Positions 1-6,799 of a DNA stretch of 16,758 nucleotides are shown here, one piece after another. Source of the stretch: an archaeon (GTDB lineage Archaea; Thermoproteota; Nitrososphaeria; Nitrososphaerales; CADDZS01); the NCBI GenBank assembly GCA_021792315.1, contig JAJYUX010000030.1:1-16758 (forward strand), read 5' to 3'. A program made the translations under genes and the position numbers. How positions within the stretch are numbered: position 1 is the first letter of the stretch; each line of letters starts with the position of its first letter. Below the pieces are notes generated by a model. That model searched no databases. It saw only the letters and a program-made list of their open reading frames with translations, and was not told the DNA's origin.

Positions 1-1
1 C

Positions 2-100
2 TGCTCTGACAATCTTGAAGTCGCACGGTTGCTAATTAGTCAACTAGGAGAACGAATTTCTACTGATGTGTCTTCTCAAGAGCCTCAACAGCCACTTTGA
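2..100 (+). CDS. 3' end of an unidentified gene (partial, C-terminal 32 residues)
   Basis: Frame 2 is open from the window edge to a TGA at 98-100; the other two forward frames meet stops within 35 bases. The visible tail contains a helical segment (NLEVARLLISQLGERI) followed by a polar Ser/Gln/Pro-rich end, which looks like a protein C-terminus. It would overlap the last 41 bases of pcc1 on the other strand. Too little is present to name a family. Chance read-through of about 100 bases is possible. Confidence 0.4.
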   Translation, partial: CSDNLEVARLLISQLGERISTDVSSQEPQQPL

Positions 101-341
101 TGTGAGTCACAAACTCATCCAACGTTGAAATCAAAGTTGTCAATTGATCGTGACTTTCCACAGATACTGTTACGCGGATAGTCTTTCCTCGCAATACTTG
201 GTTAATTTTCATCCCTCTCGGGATGTTGACGTTGTCGGGAAGCAAGGAATTACTCACGGACCTTGCGGTGAGTACATCTCTGAAGTCTATCGTCAACGCA
301 GAGGTTATCAATGGTTTAATCAAAGGAGTAACTACATTCAT
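60..341 (-). CDS. pcc1: KEOPS complex subunit Pcc1
   Basis: This is a 93-residue protein of the Pcc1/CTAG family. Pcc1 is the small dimerising subunit of KEOPS, which with Kae1 and Bud32 makes the t6A37 modification of ANN-decoding tRNAs in the cytoplasm. Seen in the sequence: an N-terminal strand-helix (ITSALTIDF, then a helix), the family hallmark LLPDNVNIPRGMKI around residues 34-47, a second beta pair (KTIRVTVSVE) and a long C-terminal helix. The length fits the family. The frame continues upstream to 683, but that part is antisense to serS and unlike Pcc1. The ATG at 341 is chosen because a TTTTAG box lies about 25 bases upstream on the same strand, consistent with a leaderless mRNA. A TTG at 323 is a less likely alternative. 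It is divergent from serS. Confidence 0.8.
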   Translation of the reverse strand: MNVVTPLIKPLITSALTIDFRDVLTARSVSNSLLPDNVNIPRGMKINQVLRGKTIRVTVSVESHDQLTTLISTLDEFVTHIKVAVEALEKTHQ

Positions 342-360
342 ACAGGCAAATGGTTGGATA

Positions 361-366
361 CTAAAA
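361..366 (-). promoter_or_regulatory. TATA-like box for pcc1
   Basis: Read on the minus strand this is TTTTAG, centred about 23-25 bases before the ATG at 341. That spacing predicts transcription starting at or next to the start codon. Confidence 0.4.
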
Positions 367-435
367 TGATGCGACCACCAGTTCTTCTTCCAATCCATGG
401 CGTTATGCGTCTCTCTTTCATGAACATGCATTTGA

Positions 436-444
436 CTTTTATTT
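436..444 (+). promoter_or_regulatory. TATA-like box for serS
   Basis: CTTTTATTT lies about 30 bases before the serS ATG at 471, the archaeal TATA spacing for a leaderless transcript. No Shine-Dalgarno sequence precedes the start, in agreement. Confidence 0.5.
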
Positions 445-470
445 CGCCTGAAGTAGAGTATTGAGCGCCT

Positions 471-1748
471 ATGATAGACGTGCGGCTTCTGAGGGAATCC
501 CCGGACAAGATCAAGCAAAACCTCGAAAAGCGGAACATGACAAACTTCCCGTTCTCTGACCTGCTGGATAAGGAGAGGAGAAGGCGAGAACTCATTGCAA
601 AAAATCAGAAACTCAAAGAGCAAAGGAACAAGATCTCTTTGGAGATCTCTACGGCAAAAAGGGCGGGAAAGGACGCACAGCAACTAATTTCTGAAATGAA
701 GATTACCGCTGACGAAATTACCGCAAACGACAAACAGACAATGATTGTAGAGACTGAACTAAACCAGATTCTATCTTCACTGCCGAACATCATTGATCCA
801 GCAGTACCAGTCGGAAAAGATGAGACTGCTAACGTCTGCGTAAGGAAATGGGGTGAGACCAAACCTGGCGTACTCGATCACATTGACATATCAAGTCAAC
901 TGGACTTGATAGATGTCGAGAGAGCAGCAAAAACATCGGGAGCAAGATTCTACTTTCTGCGGCGCGATCTTGTCCGCCTAAACTATGCGCTCATCAGCTT
1001 TGCACTGGATTATCTGCGCAAGAGGGATTTTGTCCTAATCCAACCGCCTTACATGTTAAAGAGGGATGCAATCGGTGGAGCAGTGATCCTAGGTGATTTT
1101 GAGGAGGTAATCTACAAGATTGAGAATGAGGATCTGTATCTGATCGGCACATCAGAGCACGCCATAGCTGCAATGCACATGGGTGAGATATTCGATGGAA
1201 ATCTGCTTCCTCTGAGGTATGCTGGAATCAGCCCATGTTTTAGGAAGGAAGCTGGAGCACACGGCCGCGATACAAAGGGAATATTCAGAGTACACCAGTT
1301 TGAAAAGGTAGAGCAATTCGTCTATTGCAAGCCGGAGGATTCTGAGAATGAGCATGAGTTGCTGTTAAAGAATGCAGAGGGCTTCATGCAGGAAATTGGG
1401 ATTCCTTATCGCGTGATGCTTCTTAGTTCTGGTGATATGGGAAAGGTGGCTGCGAAAACATTCGACATTGAGGGCTGGATACCTAGTCAGAACAACTACA
1501 GAGAGCTCATATCCTGCAGCAATTGCACCGAATTTCAGTCTCGAGCTCTTGCCATAAAATACAGAGAAAAAGCACACGAGGAATCCAAATTTCTGCATAC
1601 ACTGAATAGCACCCTTGTTGCAACCGAAAGAACTCTTGTGGCTCTGTTGGAAAACCATTACAAGAAGGATCTAAGGGCTGTCGAGATACCCAAACCCCTG
1701 ATACCGTACATGAATTATCAAACTGAAATCTCGCCAATAAAGCCCTGA
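471..1748 (+). CDS. serS: Seryl-tRNA synthetase (class II, bacterial-like type)
   Basis: This enzyme charges tRNA-Ser (and tRNA-Sec where present) with serine using ATP. At 425 residues it has the usual length. Residues about 27-105 form the long charged antiparallel coiled coil that grips the tRNA variable arm. The class II catalytic core follows: TSEH at 227-230 (serine site), motif 2 beginning FRKEAGAHGRD at 257-267 and continuing to about 283, and motif 3 at 379-395 with its arginine at 387. Motif 3 reads NSTLVATER where bacterial enzymes usually have NGSGLAVGR. This is the common-type SerRS and not the rare methanogen type. The ATG at 471 starts with the typical MIDVRLLRE. Antisense frames inside it are shadows. 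Confidence 0.97.
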   Translation: MIDVRLLRESPDKIKQNLEKRNMTNFPFSDLLDKERRRRELIAKNQKLKEQRNKISLEISTAKRAGKDAQQLISEMKITADEITANDKQTMIVETELNQILSSLPNIIDPAVPVGKDETANVCVRKWGETKPGVLDHIDISSQLDLIDVERAAKTSGARFYFLRRDLVRLNYALISFALDYLRKRDFVLIQPPYMLKRDAIGGAVILGDFEEVIYKIENEDLYLIGTSEHAIAAMHMGEIFDGNLLPLRYAGISPCFRKEAGAHGRDTKGIFRVHQFEKVEQFVYCKPEDSENEHELLLKNAEGFMQEIGIPYRVMLLSSGDMGKVAAKTFDIEGWIPSQNNYRELISCSNCTEFQSRALAIKYREKAHEESKFLHTLNSTLVATERTLVALLENHYKKDLRAVEIPKPLIPYMNYQTEISPIKP

Positions 1749-1762
1749 TCTGCCGTAGGTTA

Positions 1763-1770
1763 CCTTATAT
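1763..1770 (+). promoter_or_regulatory. TATA box for the eS1 gene
   Basis: CCTTATAT lies about 30 bases before the ATG at 1800, in the 51-base gap after serS. The spacing predicts a start of transcription within a few bases of the start codon, so eS1 probably has its own promoter and does not depend only on read-through from serS. Confidence 0.5.
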
Positions 1771-1799
1771 TCCGTTGAAAATTATAGAGTTGCTTACCT

Positions 1800-2489
1800 A
1801 TGCCGAAAGCAAAGAGAGCAGGCAAAGTCAAGGACAAGTGGCGCGAAAAGAAATGGGTCACTGTGCTTGCCTCGCCGGGTTTTGAGAGGGCACCAATTGC
1901 CTATGTGCCAGTTACCAGTAACGAGCTTGCGATTGGACGTGTTATCGAGACTACTTTGTTTGATGTTTCAAAGCAGGACCCTCAACAGAACATGCTGATT
2001 AAACTACATTTTCAAATAGCGAACATTGACGGGAACATCGCAACAACTGTGCTGAAGGGTCACGAGTATTCGCGCGAGTACCTCCGCAGCCTTGTGAGAA
2101 GGGGAGCCTCTATGGTCAACTTCATCCGAGATTACAAGACGAAGGACAGTGCGACTGTGCGAGTTTATGTCGTAGCATTCACCATCGGACGGATCAATTC
2201 CTCAAGAAAACATGAAATTAGAATCGCGACAAGCAAGATAATCTCTGAAAGGGCGCAAGCGATGGTCTACGAACAATTTGCCCAAGAAGCGGTGAAGCAG
2301 AACCTTTCGAGGGAGCTATACGAAAGCTGCAAAGATATCGCCAAGATAAGACACTTAGGAATAAGGAAGATCAAACTCATCAACGCGGGAGAAGGCATGC
2401 CTTATGTTCCAACTCCGGTTGAGCGCGAGGATGAATCGGAAGACCTAGAGGAAGTCGAAGAGGGAGTTCCCGAGATAGCTGCGGCCTAG
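1800..2489 (+). CDS. rps3ae: 30S ribosomal protein S3Ae (eS1)
   Basis: eS1 is an archaeal/eukaryotic small-subunit protein near the mRNA exit on the platform. The 229-residue product opens with the basic N-terminus KVKDKWREKKW and continues with the family motifs ASPGFERAPIAYVPV (about 24-38), GRVIETTLFD (about 46-55) and KGHEYSREYLRSLVRRG (about 85-101), followed by IRDYKTKDSATVRVYVVAFT. The C-terminus is a strongly acidic tail (EREDESEDLEEVEEG), common in archaeal members. Its TAG stop overlaps by 4 bases the stop of the convergent GTPase gene. Confidence 0.96.
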   Translation: MPKAKRAGKVKDKWREKKWVTVLASPGFERAPIAYVPVTSNELAIGRVIETTLFDVSKQDPQQNMLIKLHFQIANIDGNIATTVLKGHEYSREYLRSLVRRGASMVNFIRDYKTKDSATVRVYVVAFTIGRINSSRKHEIRIATSKIISERAQAMVYEQFAQEAVKQNLSRELYESCKDIAKIRHLGIRKIKLINAGEGMPYVPTPVEREDESEDLEEVEEGVPEIAAA

Positions 2490-3706
2490 CCCTTTCTGGC
2501 GGAAGACACAATTTTCAACACGTCGTTGTTCCTTAATGGATGGTCTGCACCGACACGCAGACCTGTTCTTGCGTCGATGGCATAGAGAAATGAATTTCCG
2601 AGATCAGTGTGAACTTTGAATGCAAGGTCGCGCGCGGTATCTCCCTCATGCATTATGCGAGCATCTGGTAGAACATTTCCCTTCTTGTCAGCAAACTTTG
2701 TCTCATCTTCGACAGGATAGACAACAATACCTTTCAACAATCGAAGGTAAGCGTCGTTGATCGCACTCTGAACTCCAGTAGTGTGCCAACGATCTAACAC
2801 ATTTGTTTGTACTAGATCCAGAGCCTTCTTCTGAGCAGCGGTAATTTTCGACTCATCAATGATCATGAAATGGGAGTCTCCAGGAACATAAGATATCAAG
2901 TTGGCATGAGACGCTCTCCGCAAGAGAAGCTCGGCTTCAGCTGCGCAGGGAATAATCATCGATGAACTCACCTCTTTGGAAATCCGATCTATGCTTTCTT
3001 TGGCAAAAGGTTGATCGCACTTGTTCGCAGCAATGAGAATTGGTTTCGAAAAATCAACGATAGTTTCGCTGAACAAATATAGATCATCGGCCGACCAGAT
3101 TGACGGCTTGTCAATTTTCAGTCCGCACTTATGAACCGAAGCTTCGATTGCCTCTTCGCCGATTGATAGTCCGGATAACTTCTCCATCAATGCTGTCGGA
3201 AGTCTTACGCTATTGGCGGCTCCCGACTCGACAGTTCTTGTAATTTTCGGCCAATCTTTGTCCATCAGGGACTTAATCCAAAGAATGATTTCTTTTTTAA
3301 TGAAGAGTATGTCGGACATTGGGTCATGAGAACCCAACTTGACGAGTCGCCCTTCTTCGTCTGTACCACCTGAGATGTCGATGACATGAATCAATGCGTC
3401 TGCCTGCCTTAGATCATCAAGAAATTTGTTTCCGAGTCCTTTGCCTGTAGCGGCGCCCGGTACCAATCCGGCGACATCAACGAGTCGGACAGGAATTAGG
3501 CGCGTTCCGTCAACACAGGCTGAGTTTACGGGATTGTCTCTTACTCCGAGCTCTTCGTGAATGCACTTAACCCGAATGTACGCGTTGCCAATATTAGGTT
3601 GGATTGTGGTAAAGGGGTAATTTGCAACTGCGACGTTGAGCAAAGTCGCCGAGTTGAAGAAAGTCGATTTACCTGTGTTCGGCTTTCCTACTATTCCCGT
3701 GATCAT
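2486..3706 (-). CDS. ychF: OBG-family GTPase of the YchF/Ygr210 type with C-terminal TGS domain
   Basis: This translation-associated P-loop NTPase has 406 residues. Motifs seen: P-loop GKPNTGKS at 7-14, switch region YPFTTIQPNIG at 30-40, G3 DVAGLVPGA from 77, G4 NKCD at 228-231, a G5-like PCAA near 253, and a C-terminal TGS domain from about 320 to the end (FLYAIDARTGLRVGADHPL near its end). E. coli YchF has a changed G4 motif and prefers ATP. The intact NKxD here argues for GTP, as in the archaeal/fungal Ygr210 branch. The frame allows an ATG 33 bases further upstream. The ATG at 3706 is preferred because the protein then begins MITGIVGKP like its relatives and a purine-rich AAAGGA sits 6 bases before it. 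It is convergent with eS1 and divergent from serA. Confidence 0.9.
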   Translation of the reverse strand: MITGIVGKPNTGKSTFFNSATLLNVAVANYPFTTIQPNIGNAYIRVKCIHEELGVRDNPVNSACVDGTRLIPVRLVDVAGLVPGAATGKGLGNKFLDDLRQADALIHVIDISGGTDEEGRLVKLGSHDPMSDILFIKKEIILWIKSLMDKDWPKITRTVESGAANSVRLPTALMEKLSGLSIGEEAIEASVHKCGLKIDKPSIWSADDLYLFSETIVDFSKPILIAANKCDQPFAKESIDRISKEVSSSMIIPCAAEAELLLRRASHANLISYVPGDSHFMIIDESKITAAQKKALDLVQTNVLDRWHTTGVQSAINDAYLRLLKGIVVYPVEDETKFADKKGNVLPDARIMHEGDTARDLAFKVHTDLGNSFLYAIDARTGLRVGADHPLRNNDVLKIVSSARKG

Positions 3707-3740
3707 TTGCAGTCCTTTCGAAAAATGAGATCCGAGCAAA

Positions 3741-3748
3741 CAATTAAA
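3741..3748 (-). promoter_or_regulatory. TATA-like box for the GTPase gene
   Basis: The minus strand reads TTTAATTG here, about 38 bases before the chosen ATG. This would give a leader of roughly 12-15 bases, room for the AAAGGA element in front of the start. The same AT-rich patch may also serve the divergent dehydrogenase gene, which has no clear box of its own. Confidence 0.4.
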
Positions 3749-3787
3749 GCGTAACGGGAATGAAATGGACTCGGTTATCTGAATAAA

Positions 3788-4699
3788 TTGAAGATACTTG
3801 TAAGTGACCCGATTTCCGAAGATGGCTTAGCGCTCTTAAAACAGAGTAAAGTGGAGTTTCAATACCGCCCAGATATTTCCCCTCAGGATCTTCTCGCTTC
3901 AATCGGCTCATACGATGCGTTGATCGTGAGAAGTCGCACCAAAGTTACGAAAGAAGTCCTCGATCACGCTTCGAAGCTTCGCGTGATCGGCCGTGCCGGG
4001 GTTGGAGTCGACAATATCGACTCTGTTGCAGCTAAGGCCAAGGGCGTTAACGTGCTAAACACTCCTGATGCTCTAACAAATGCGGTTGCGGAGTTCACCA
4101 TCGGGATAATGATAGACCTTTCAAGGAAGATTGTAAAGGCAGATGTAGGTATGAAGGATGGCAAGTGGGATAAGAGCAAGATTCACGGAGTAGAATTGAA
4201 GGGAAGAACGTACGGAACTATTGGAATAGGCCGTATTGGTCAGCGGGTGTCTGAAATCGCTTACGCGTTTGGTATGAAGATTATGGCGAATGATGTCATA
4301 CCCGTTCCTGAGCAATTAGTTTCGAGGCTGGGAATCAAGGTTGTAACTCAAGAAGAAGTCTTCCGAAATTCGGATTTCGTAGATTTGCACGTACCTTTGA
4401 CTCCAGAGACTCAGAACCTTGTAAACTACGAAAAAATTAAGATGATGAAGCAAACGTCTTTTCTGATTAACACGTCGAGGGGCAAAGTTGTGAATGAAGC
4501 TGATTTGCTCAAAGCTCTAAAGGAGAAAGTAATCGCGGGTGCTGCCCTTGATGTATTTGAAGTGGAGCCGCCTACTCAAATGGAACTTCTGAAGCATGAG
4601 AACATGATCGCAACACCTCACATTGCAGGTCAGACGGCAGAATCCCAGACAAAAGCTGGCACGCAAATAGTTGAACAAGTGCTTAGGGCTCTGAACTGA
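3788..4699 (+). CDS. serA: D-3-phosphoglycerate dehydrogenase (short form, no ACT domain)
   Basis: This D-isomer-specific 2-hydroxyacid dehydrogenase probably oxidises 3-phosphoglycerate to 3-phosphohydroxypyruvate with NAD+, the first step of serine synthesis. At 303 residues it has only the substrate- and nucleotide-binding domains. The C-terminal ACT domain used for serine feedback in longer SerA proteins is absent. Evidence: RAGVGVDNID at 69-78, the Rossmann loop GTIGIGRIG at 143-151, an acidic residue ending the second strand (MAND, 166-169) that favours NAD over NADP, and the catalytic triad Arg231 (NTSRG), Glu260 (EVEPP) and His278 (TPHIAGQT). Translation starts at TTG 3788, giving the typical MKILVSDPIS. 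Other 2-hydroxyacid dehydrogenases share these motifs, so the substrate is inferred. Confidence 0.85.
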   Translation: MKILVSDPISEDGLALLKQSKVEFQYRPDISPQDLLASIGSYDALIVRSRTKVTKEVLDHASKLRVIGRAGVGVDNIDSVAAKAKGVNVLNTPDALTNAVAEFTIGIMIDLSRKIVKADVGMKDGKWDKSKIHGVELKGRTYGTIGIGRIGQRVSEIAYAFGMKIMANDVIPVPEQLVSRLGIKVVTQEEVFRNSDFVDLHVPLTPETQNLVNYEKIKMMKQTSFLINTSRGKVVNEADLLKALKEKVIAGAALDVFEVEPPTQMELLKHENMIATPHIAGQTAESQTKAGTQIVEQVLRALN

Positions 4700-4705
4700 G
4701 CACAA

Positions 4706-4713
4706 GTTTTATT
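4706..4713 (+). promoter_or_regulatory. TATA-like box for the eL15 gene
   Basis: GTTTTATT lies about 40 bases before the ATG at 4750 and just after the serA stop. It predicts a leader of about 12-15 bases, in which GAGG at 4733-4736 could help ribosome binding. Confidence 0.45.
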
Positions 4714-4749
4714 TGGGATGCCAAAAACAGCTGAGGGACTGTTCAAATC

Positions 4750-5208
4750 ATGTACAATGAAATATCCAAGAGCTGGCGTTCTCTCGTAAAGACTGGCTCA
4801 CCAGCAATCAGGAGCAGAGCGATTCAGTGGAGACGAGGGCCGACTGTCGTTAGATTGGACAGGCCCACCAGACTGGATCGTGCTCGAACATTGGGGTACA
4901 AGGCAAAACAAGGTTATGTTGTCGTCAGGATCAAACTCACTAGAGGCGGAATGCGTCAAAAGCGGCCAACTTCAGGTCGCAGGCCTAAACACATGGGTAC
5001 TTTGAAGATCAAGGGTCATTTCTCATCTCAAGACACCGCCGAAAGGAGAGTTCTGGAAAAATATCCAAATTCCGAACTTGTGGGTTCTTATCCTGTGTAT
5101 GAGGACGGTCGCTACATTTGGTTTGAGGTGATAGTGGCGGACGTTCACCACCCAGTTCTGCACGACTCCTACGACATCAGAAAGCGATATTCAGCAGCCA
5201 GAAATTAG
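4750..5208 (+). CDS. rpl15e: 50S ribosomal protein L15e (eL15)
   Basis: eL15 is an archaeal/eukaryotic large-subunit protein buried in 23S rRNA. The 152-residue basic protein has the family signatures IQWRRGPTVVRLDRPTRLDR (about 25-44), ARTLGYKAKQGYVVVRI (about 45-61), GMRQKRPTSGRRPKHMG (about 67-83) and the C-terminal half with PNSELVGSYPVYEDG and WFEVIVADVHHP. Archaeal members often start MYxYI; MYNEISKSW here is comparable. The TAG stop shares 4 bases with the stop of the convergent ferredoxin-NADP reductase gene. Confidence 0.96.
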   Translation: MYNEISKSWRSLVKTGSPAIRSRAIQWRRGPTVVRLDRPTRLDRARTLGYKAKQGYVVVRIKLTRGGMRQKRPTSGRRPKHMGTLKIKGHFSSQDTAERRVLEKYPNSELVGSYPVYEDGRYIWFEVIVADVHHPVLHDSYDIRKRYSAARN

Positions 5209-6230
5209 ACTGTGGCCTCACTGGAATGTCCAGGGAACAGCTGAGCCCTTGGATCAGTGTATTTCTTGGCGACGTTTACTGCAAGGGCAGCCTGAGCAAA
5301 CCCTGTAACGATAAGGTTCAACTTAACTGAATCAAATGGGGATGCGATGTCCCCGGCAGCAAAAACTCCAGGAATGTTTGTTTCCATGCGACCGTTCGTC
5401 TTTATGGCTCTATTCTCCATCTCAAGCCCCCATGTCGCTATTGGACCAAGATTAGCTTTGAATCCGATATTAATCAGAATGCAATCCGCATAGAGAGTTT
5501 CTTCCTTTTGAGTCCTGTTATCAATGACTATTGCTCCTTGCAGTTTGTCTTTGCCAAAGACACTCTTTAGTTCGCAGAATGTCTTTACAGAGATCTCGGG
5601 GCTTGAATATAGCTCTTTAACGCTCTGTTCATGCGCTCTAAATTGGTCGCGGCGATGAATTAGAGTGATGGAATCTGTCACGGTCTTCAAGTTCAAGGCC
5701 CAATCAACAGCAGAATCGCCACCACCGACAATCAGGAGGTTCTTTCCTCGGAAGTAGTCTTTGCTTCCTACGAAATAGAATATACCCTTGCCTTCATACT
5801 GCTCTTGATTCTTTATGTCCAATCTGTTCGGCGAGAAGGAACCAACACCAGCTGTGATGAGCACGGATTTTGCAAGCACCGTTCGCTTGTCTGTAATTAC
5901 AGAAATCTTTCCGTCGGAGTCTCTGTTCAGATTCGTTGCTCTTTCTCCTAGGTACAAAGTTGGTTTGTACTTGGTGCCCTGCTCGAAGAGCGATTTTACG
6001 AGGTCTCGCGCTAGTATTTGGGAATAGCCTGGGACGTCGAAGATGTACTTCTCAGGATACAGAACAGCGAGCTGACCTCCCGGTTCGGGAATTGCATCCA
6101 CAATTGCAGTACGCATCTCTCGGAATCCTGCGTAATATGAAGCAAACAGCCCAGTCGGGCCGGCTCCTATGATGCAAATGTCGAACAGATCTGAATTCTG
6201 TTTGGTAGTGTCAGGAATCGGTTGCGCCAA
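5205..6230 (-). CDS. Ferredoxin--NADP+ reductase, thioredoxin-reductase fold (type 2)
   Basis: This 341-residue flavoprotein moves electrons between ferredoxin and NADP(H) in the cytoplasm. FAD motif GAGPTG is at 22-27, followed by GGQLAVLYPEKYIFDVPGY at 51-69, characteristic of YumC-like FNRs. The NADP Rossmann motif GGGDSAVDWALN is at 169-180, with IHRRDQFRAH (191-200) whose arginines suit the 2'-phosphate. The second FAD motif AAGDIASP is at 291-298. The CxxC redox pair of true thioredoxin reductases is absent, so it is not TrxB. Translation starts at TTG 6230: an in-frame stop lies at 6246-6248, and no in-frame ATG precedes the FAD motif. Confidence 0.88.
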   Translation of the reverse strand: MAQPIPDTTKQNSDLFDICIIGAGPTGLFASYYAGFREMRTAIVDAIPEPGGQLAVLYPEKYIFDVPGYSQILARDLVKSLFEQGTKYKPTLYLGERATNLNRDSDGKISVITDKRTVLAKSVLITAGVGSFSPNRLDIKNQEQYEGKGIFYFVGSKDYFRGKNLLIVGGGDSAVDWALNLKTVTDSITLIHRRDQFRAHEQSVKELYSSPEISVKTFCELKSVFGKDKLQGAIVIDNRTQKEETLYADCILINIGFKANLGPIATWGLEMENRAIKTNGRMETNIPGVFAAGDIASPFDSVKLNLIVTGFAQAALAVNVAKKYTDPRAQLFPGHSSEATV

Positions 6231-6262
6231 GTCGGCCGCACCATCTTAAATTGGTTTTAGAA

Positions 6263-6274
6263 GGAATATAAAAC
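6263..6274 (-). promoter_or_regulatory. TATA box for the ferredoxin-NADP reductase gene
   Basis: The minus strand reads GTTTTATATTCC, one of the strongest TATA matches in the window, about 38 bases before the TTG at 6230. It predicts a leader of about 10-12 bases and supports the TTG start. Confidence 0.55.
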
Positions 6275-6380
6275 ATGAGGAACGCCCGTGTACGACCATC
6301 TCTTTCCGAGTAAGGTGAACTCTCGCAAAATAGCGGGTTCCTCTACTTGACATCTATTTTTTAGTCAGGTTGCAGATAGA

Positions 6381-6755
6381 CTATACTAGTTTGAGTTCTC
6401 CCGTGTAACGATCAGCAAGCTCTGCCGGCAGCGGACCTATTCCGAGACACGTAGTTGTCCCAGGTTCCAATTGAGTGAGTCCGGCATCTTGAATCAGAGC
6501 GTTTGGAATGCCAGCTTCGTCGATCCTGCCCTTCAGCAATCTGAGCTCTTTTTCCCCTTCCACTTTCACGCAAATCTTTGCTTGATTCTCTCGTATCCAA
6601 GAATCATACCAAGATGGTTTCCGCTTTCTTGCTTGTTCTACGGAGGAGACGGCTGCATGTGCCACCTGAACTGCAAGCTTTCCCTTGCCCATTTTCAAGT
6701 CCTGTCTTACGACAATAACCTGCTTGTAGCTGGACAAAGAGAAGCTTCCTGACAC
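6381..6755 (-). CDS. pth2: Peptidyl-tRNA hydrolase, archaeal/eukaryotic type Pth2
   Basis: Pth2 cleaves the ester bond of peptidyl-tRNAs dropped from ribosomes. The core matches the family closely: KQVIVVRQDLKMGKGKLAVQ (11-30), then VAHAAV, a strand-loop with KVEGEKEL, IDEAGIPNALIQDAG (about 78-92) and the C-terminal TQLEPGTTTCLGIGPL. The predicted product is 124 residues with a GTG start at 6755. That gives a 10-residue N-terminal extension (MSGSFSLSSY) longer than usual. An in-frame TTG at 6737 would give MSSYKQVIVV, closer to relatives. A GGAGG element on the minus strand lies about 11 bases before the GTG. It is divergent from the geranylgeranyl reductase gene. Confidence 0.9.
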   Translation of the reverse strand: MSGSFSLSSYKQVIVVRQDLKMGKGKLAVQVAHAAVSSVEQARKRKPSWYDSWIRENQAKICVKVEGEKELRLLKGRIDEAGIPNALIQDAGLTQLEPGTTTCLGIGPLPAELADRYTGELKLV

Positions 6756-6799
6756 GCTCCGGCCTTCCTCCTTATTAGTTTCTTCTAAAGTAGATTGGA
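6756..6799. promoter_or_regulatory. Compact divergent promoter between pth2 and geranylgeranyl reductase
   Basis: Only 44 bases separate the two start codons. On the plus strand CTTATTAG (6771-6778) lies about 25 bases before the ATG at 6800, suiting a leaderless transcript. On the minus strand CTTTAGAAG (6782-6790) lies a similar distance before pth2. The two core promoters would overlap. These are visual matches only. Confidence 0.35.

Noticed and set aside
144..464. Forward 106-codon frame
   Set aside because: It lies antisense to pcc1 and across its promoter and has unusual composition, so it is a shadow frame.
342..683. N-terminal extension of the Pcc1 frame on the minus strand
   Set aside because: It runs antisense through the serS 5' end, resembles no protein, and Pcc1 proteins are about 80-95 residues; the ATG at 341 has a TATA box at the right distance.
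5205..6230. Thioredoxin reductase
   Set aside because: The fold matches, but the CxxC redox pair is absent and the YumC-type GGQLxxLYPEKYIFD motif is present, so ferredoxin-NADP reductase is the better call.
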